A stretch of DNA of 64,000 bases from Cyclobacteriaceae bacterium. Its GTDB lineage: Bacteria > Bacteroidota > Bacteroidia > Cytophagales > Cyclobacteriaceae. The stretch is from positions 454,028 through 518,027 of the forward strand of contig JANQOR010000038.1 of assembly GCA_028285685.1 (NCBI GenBank). Direction: 5' to 3'. The notes under the pieces are model-generated. The model was given only the letters and a program-made list of their open reading frames with translations, had not been told where the DNA came from and ran no database searches. The position numbers were made by a program, and so were the translations under genes. This document shows, piece after piece, positions 61,451 through 64,000 of this stretch. The stretch's first letter is position 1. Each line of letters begins with the position of its first letter.

Positions 61451-61945
61451 TTATTCCAGCGAGATCAAAAGTTGATTCTTCTCGACGTTGTCACCTTGAT
61501 TTACTAAAATGGAATTCACGACACCATCACCAGGAGATTTGATAACGTTCTCCATTTTCATTGCCTCAAGAATAAGTATCGAATCCCCTTTGGAGACCTG
61601 GTCACCCACATCTACATTCAGCGATAATATGGTTCCAGGCATAGGGGCTTTTACATCACTTATCGAGGAGGAAGAGCCCGCGTTCATTCCAAGTTTTTCC
61701 AAAATCTGATCTACATGTCTTTTGGAGGTGAGAGAGGTGATCTTTCCGTTGATAGATAGTGTTAATTGGTCGTCCTTCTTCTCGCGGATTTGGACAGTGA
61801 AAATCTTTGATTTGCTAAATACCTTGTAAGATGTCTGATTTAGTTTAACTACCTCAACCGAAGATTTCTCTTCGTTGATCATAAGATCAGAACCTATTTT
61901 TTCTACAGCGTGCCTATCGCCATTATTAATTTGAATTTCTATCAT
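61451..61945 (-). CDS. Biotin/lipoyl carrier protein (acyl-CoA carboxylase carrier subunit)
   Basis: Started at Met9 of the longest frame (MIEIQINNGDRH), 164 residues. Biotinyl-lipoyl domain in the C-terminal half with EAMKMEN (biotinylated Lys130 in this numbering) in the usual VSKGDSILILEAMKMEN loop; the first half (about 1-90) is a separate beta-rich domain. A biotin carrier for a propionyl-, methylcrotonyl- or acetyl-CoA carboxylase; the carboxylase subunits are not adjacent. Biotinylation would be by the birA product at 54588-55349. It is the first of the minus-strand group pyrH-frr but may have its own promoter. Confidence 0.88.
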   Translation of the reverse strand: MIEIQINNGDRHAVEKIGSDLMINEEKSSVEVVKLNQTSYKVFSKSKIFTVQIREKKDDQLTLSINGKITSLTSKRHVDQILEKLGMNAGSSSSISDVKAPMPGTILSLNVDVGDQVSKGDSILILEAMKMENVIKSPGDGVVNSILVNQGDNVEKNQLLISLE

Positions 61946-62021
61946 CGCTTGGTTAAAAGAGGTCACCAAATGTGCGGCTAATTTAGGTTGTGATTAAAGA
62001 TTTACAATCCTAAAATGAAAA

Positions 62022-62052
62022 TTTGATTAAACGAAAAAACAATATACTTTTG
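62022..62052 (+). promoter_or_regulatory. Promoter of the tRNA-Tyr operon
   Basis: TTTG (62022-62025), 19-bp spacer, TACTTTTG (62045-62052): a full match to the Bacteroidota TTTG-N19-TAnnTTTG promoter. It lies 61 bp upstream of tRNA-Tyr and probably drives the tRNA cluster and tuf. Confidence 0.75.
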
Positions 62053-62113
62053 CATTCCTTTTTTCGGAGGCAAAACCAAAGGAAGGGCGTTCTTTTAAAG
62101 ATTTTTTTATGTT

Positions 62114-62196
62114 GGGGGGATACCAAAGCGGCCAACTGGGACGGACTGTAACTCCGTTGACTTATGTCTTCGTAGGTTCGAATCCTACTCCCCCCA
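62114..62196 (+). tRNA. tRNA-Tyr (GTA)
   Basis: 83 nt with a long class II variable arm. Acceptor GGGGGGA/TCCCCCC, discriminator A, anticodon loop with GTA, T arm GTAGG/CCTAC. No CCA encoded. Confidence 0.95.
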
Positions 62197-62290
62197 CAAT
62201 GCCCACCGAAGCCTTGGCAAAGGAGGGCCTGTCGATTGATTTGGTAGAAGGTAGAACAAGTTAGCCTTCACTAAAACTTTCGTCAAACAA

Positions 62291-62363
62291 GCGGGTGTAG
62301 CTCAGTTGGTAGAGCGACAGCCTTCCAAGCTGTAGGTCGCGGGTTCGAGCCTCGTCACCCGCT
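62291..62363 (+). tRNA. tRNA-Gly (TCC)
   Basis: 73 nt. Acceptor GCGGGTG/CACCCGC, T discriminator, anticodon TCC in the CTTCCAA loop, D arm and T arm intact (GCGGG/CTCGT with one wobble). No CCA encoded. Confidence 0.93.
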
Positions 62364-62376
62364 CAGAGTAGATTGT

Positions 62377-62428
62377 AAAATCTGACTCCGAGCATATAGT
62401 CGAAAGACTGAGTATGGAGTCAGATTTT
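62377..62428 (+). repeat. 13-bp hairpin between tRNA-Gly and tRNA-Thr
   Basis: AAAATCTGACTCC (62377-62389) pairs perfectly with GGAGTCAGATTTT (62416-62428); the 26-nt loop contains a second hairpin AGTC-GAAA-GACT (62398-62409) capped by a GNRA tetraloop. Candidate processing signal for the tRNA precursor. Confidence 0.6.
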
Positions 62429-62515
62429 GAAACTGTTCAAGCTTTGAGTTACAGAGTCAAAGTTTGGTTCGAGAGTTAACTGACAACTGTGGACTTTGAA
62501 CTGATAACTTAAAAA

Positions 62516-62587
62516 GCCGATGTAGCTCAGGGGTAGAGCGTTTCCTTGGTAAGGAAGAGGTCAGGGGTTCAAATCCCCTCATTGGCT
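62516..62587 (+). tRNA. tRNA-Thr (GGT)
   Basis: 72 nt. Acceptor GCCGATG/CATTGGC with a G-T and an A-T pair, anticodon stem TTTCC/GGAAG and loop TTGGTAA (anticodon GGT), T arm AGGGG/CCCCT, T discriminator. No CCA encoded. Confidence 0.93.
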
Positions 62588-62683
62588 CATGTGTAGAGAC
62601 TTGGAAATTTGGCTTTACATTTTGTAATAGTAAATAATAAATAGAGTAATAAATTTTAAAAATTAAATTGAGGATTATCAAAC

Positions 62684-63871
62684 ATGGCTAAAGAAACCTT
62701 TGATCGTTCGAAACCACACGTAAATATTGGTACTATCGGACACGTTGACCATGGTAAAACAACTTTAACTGCTGCAATTTCTGCTGTTTTGGCAAAAAAA
62801 GGCCTGGCAGAGCAAAAAGACTTTTCTGCCATTGACAACGCACCTGAAGAAAAAGAAAGAGGTATTACAATCAATACCTCACACATTGAATACCAAACTG
62901 AAAACCGACACTACGCCCACGTTGACTGCCCAGGTCACGCTGACTATGTAAAAAACATGGTAACTGGAGCTGCGCAGATGGACGGAGCGATTATTGTGGT
63001 TGCAGCTACTGATGGACCAATGCCACAAACAAGAGAGCACATCCTTCTTTCTCGTCAGGTAGGTGTACCGGCGCTTGTTGTATTCATGAACAAAGTTGAC
63101 CTTGTTGATGATCCTGAACTCCTGGAACTCGTTGAGATGGAAATCAGAGAGCTTCTATCTGCATATGATTTTCCTGGAGATGATATTCCTGTTATTCAGG
63201 GCTCTGCTTTAGGTGGACTTAATGGAGAAGCAGAGTGGGTGAGCAAGATTGAAGAGCTTATGACTGCTGTGGATGAATATATTCCTCTTCCCGAAAGAGC
63301 TATCGACAAAGATTTCTTGATGCCAGTGGAAGATGTTTTCTCTATTACTGGACGAGGAACTGTTGCAACTGGAAGAATTGAGAGAGGAGTTATAAACTCT
63401 GGAGATGCTGTAGATATTATTGGTATGGGAGCTGAAGATCTTAAGTCCACAATAACAGGAGTTGAGATGTTTAGAAAAATTCTTGATCGAGGCGAAGCTG
63501 GTGACAATGTTGGTCTTCTTTTAAGGGGTATCGAGAAAGATGAGATCAAAAGAGGAATGATTATCTGCAAGCCAGGGTCAGTAACTCCGCATGCGCACTT
63601 CAAAGCAGAGGTTTATGTCCTTTCTAAAGAAGAGGGTGGACGTCACACTCCGTTCTTTAATAAGTACCGTCCACAGTTCTACCTACGAACTACAGATGTG
63701 ACTGGAGAGATCAAACTTCCTGATAACATCGAGATGGTTATGCCAGGCGATAATGTTACGATTGAAGTGAATCTTATCAACCCTGTTGCGCTTGAGAAAG
63801 GATTGCGATTTGCGATCAGAGAAGGTGGAAGAACAGTGGGTTCTGGACAGGTTACTGAAATTCTTGATTGA
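62684..63871 (+). CDS. tuf: Elongation factor Tu
   Basis: 395 residues. G1 GHVDHGKT at 19-26, G2-type [10 protein letters not shown] near 58-67, G3 DCPGHADY near 79-86, G4 NKVDLVDD near 134-141, then domains II and III ending [14 protein letters not shown]. Delivers aminoacyl-tRNA to the ribosome. It is read with the upstream tRNA cluster, in the Bacteroidota order tRNA-Tyr, Gly, Thr, tuf, tRNA-Trp; secE, nusG and ribosomal protein genes would be expected to the right of the window. The ATG is 96 bp after the tRNA-Thr 3' end. Confidence 0.98.
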   Translation: MAKETFDRSKPHVNIGTIGHVDHGKTTLTAAISAVLAKKGLAEQKDFSAIDNAPEEKERGITINTSHIEYQTENRHYAHVDCPGHADYVKNMVTGAAQMDGAIIVVAATDGPMPQTREHILLSRQVGVPALVVFMNKVDLVDDPELLELVEMEIRELLSAYDFPGDDIPVIQGSALGGLNGEAEWVSKIEELMTAVDEYIPLPERAIDKDFLMPVEDVFSITGRGTVATGRIERGVINSGDAVDIIGMGAEDLKSTITGVEMFRKILDRGEAGDNVGLLLRGIEKDEIKRGMIICKPGSVTPHAHFKAEVYVLSKEEGGRHTPFFNKYRPQFYLRTTDVTGEIKLPDNIEMVMPGDNVTIEVNLINPVALEKGLRFAIREGGRTVGSGQVTEILD

Positions 63872-63880
63872 TAAGTAGTT

Positions 63881-63915
63881 ATCCCGCGATAATGTTACTC
63901 GCGGGATTTGTTTAT
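63881..63915 (+). terminator. Possible terminator/processing hairpin after tuf
   Basis: Perfect 8-bp stem ATCCCGCG / CGCGGGAT with 11-nt loop, followed by TTGTTTAT. The T-run is weak, and a tRNA gene follows 58 bp later, so this may be a processing or attenuation hairpin rather than a full stop. Confidence 0.55.
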
Positions 63916-63964
63916 ACAAATTGATTACTCTAAATTTGCAGTCCTTTTGGGACTGCTTGTTTTT

Positions 63965-64000
63965 ACGGGTGTAGCTCAATTGGTAGAGTAGCGGTCTCCA
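63965..64000 (+). tRNA. tRNA-Trp (CCA), cut by window edge
   Basis: First 36 nt: acceptor ACGGGTG, TA, D arm GCTC/GAGT, and the anticodon stem CGGTC with loop start TC-CCA at 63998-64000 ending at the last base. The CCA anticodon and the position after tuf identify it as tRNA-Trp. Confidence 0.85.

Noticed and set aside
62197-62290. Short gene between tRNA-Tyr and tRNA-Gly
   Set aside because: Only a structured spacer with a small hairpin; no frame of useful length.

Overview
The window reads as chromosomal DNA of a Bacteroidota bacterium, most likely a Cytophagales-type marine or soil gliding relative. The evidence is the presence of proteins with type IX secretion (T9SS) C-terminal domains of both type A and type B, tandem 800-residue FtsX/MacB-type permeases, a TonB-dependent receptor, a Wza/Wzc export pair, promoters of the TTTG-N19-TAnnTTTG type (best example before tRNA-Tyr), few Shine-Dalgarno sequences, and the tRNA-Tyr/Gly/Thr-tuf-tRNA-Trp order. 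No rRNA operon, CRISPR array, prophage or insertion sequence was recognised.

Layout. 1-4461: two tandem ABC permeases, the first cut by the left edge. 4471-9665: a serine hydrolase, an ECF sigma factor divergent from a DoxX-like membrane protein, a CPBP protease, a propeller lipoprotein and two small enzymes. 9772-21107: a minus-strand accessory block of envelope and secreted proteins (T9SS type B propeller protein, alpha/beta hydrolase, barrel-like protein, TPR lipoprotein, SGNH protein plus MBOAT acyltransferase, FG-GAP T9SS type A protein). 21531-27357: a five-domain VOC/cytochrome c/rhodanese lipoprotein, a SPOR-like membrane protein, and a TonB receptor with a YfiR-like protein. 27404-31874: a methyltransferase, RecQ, tRNA-Arg and HflX. 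31929-36945: a capsule/exopolysaccharide export group (GT4, Wza, Wzc, CpsB-type phosphatase). 37040-45650: TPR protein, ComA-like synthase, DUF368 lipid-carrier transporter, AroE, UvrB, FabH and an AlkD-like protein. 45998-49454: adaptor, ABC ATPase and TolC of an efflux system that has no permease gene here. 49457-64000: mostly housekeeping genes (bestrophin, LpxH-like, FtsH, RsfS, BirA, AhcY, GalE, ECF sigma with zinc anti-sigma, Gmk, NadD, Frr, PyrH, biotin carrier), ending in the tRNA-tuf operon.

How the genes work together. The left and middle parts serve the cell envelope: export of polysaccharide (31929-36945), probable acylation of a surface polymer (15605-18044), T9SS-secreted adhesin-like proteins, and outer-membrane uptake (TonB receptor plus YfiR). 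The right part is core metabolism and translation.

The items that most deserve a second look are the five-domain redox lipoprotein at 21531-23561, a probable small RNA at 44887-44971 with its own promoter-like box and terminator, the palindrome-rich 540-bp leader of the TonB receptor operon, repeated leader motifs upstream of minus-strand envelope genes, and the permease-less efflux operon. All family assignments come from reading motifs by eye; no database search was run.
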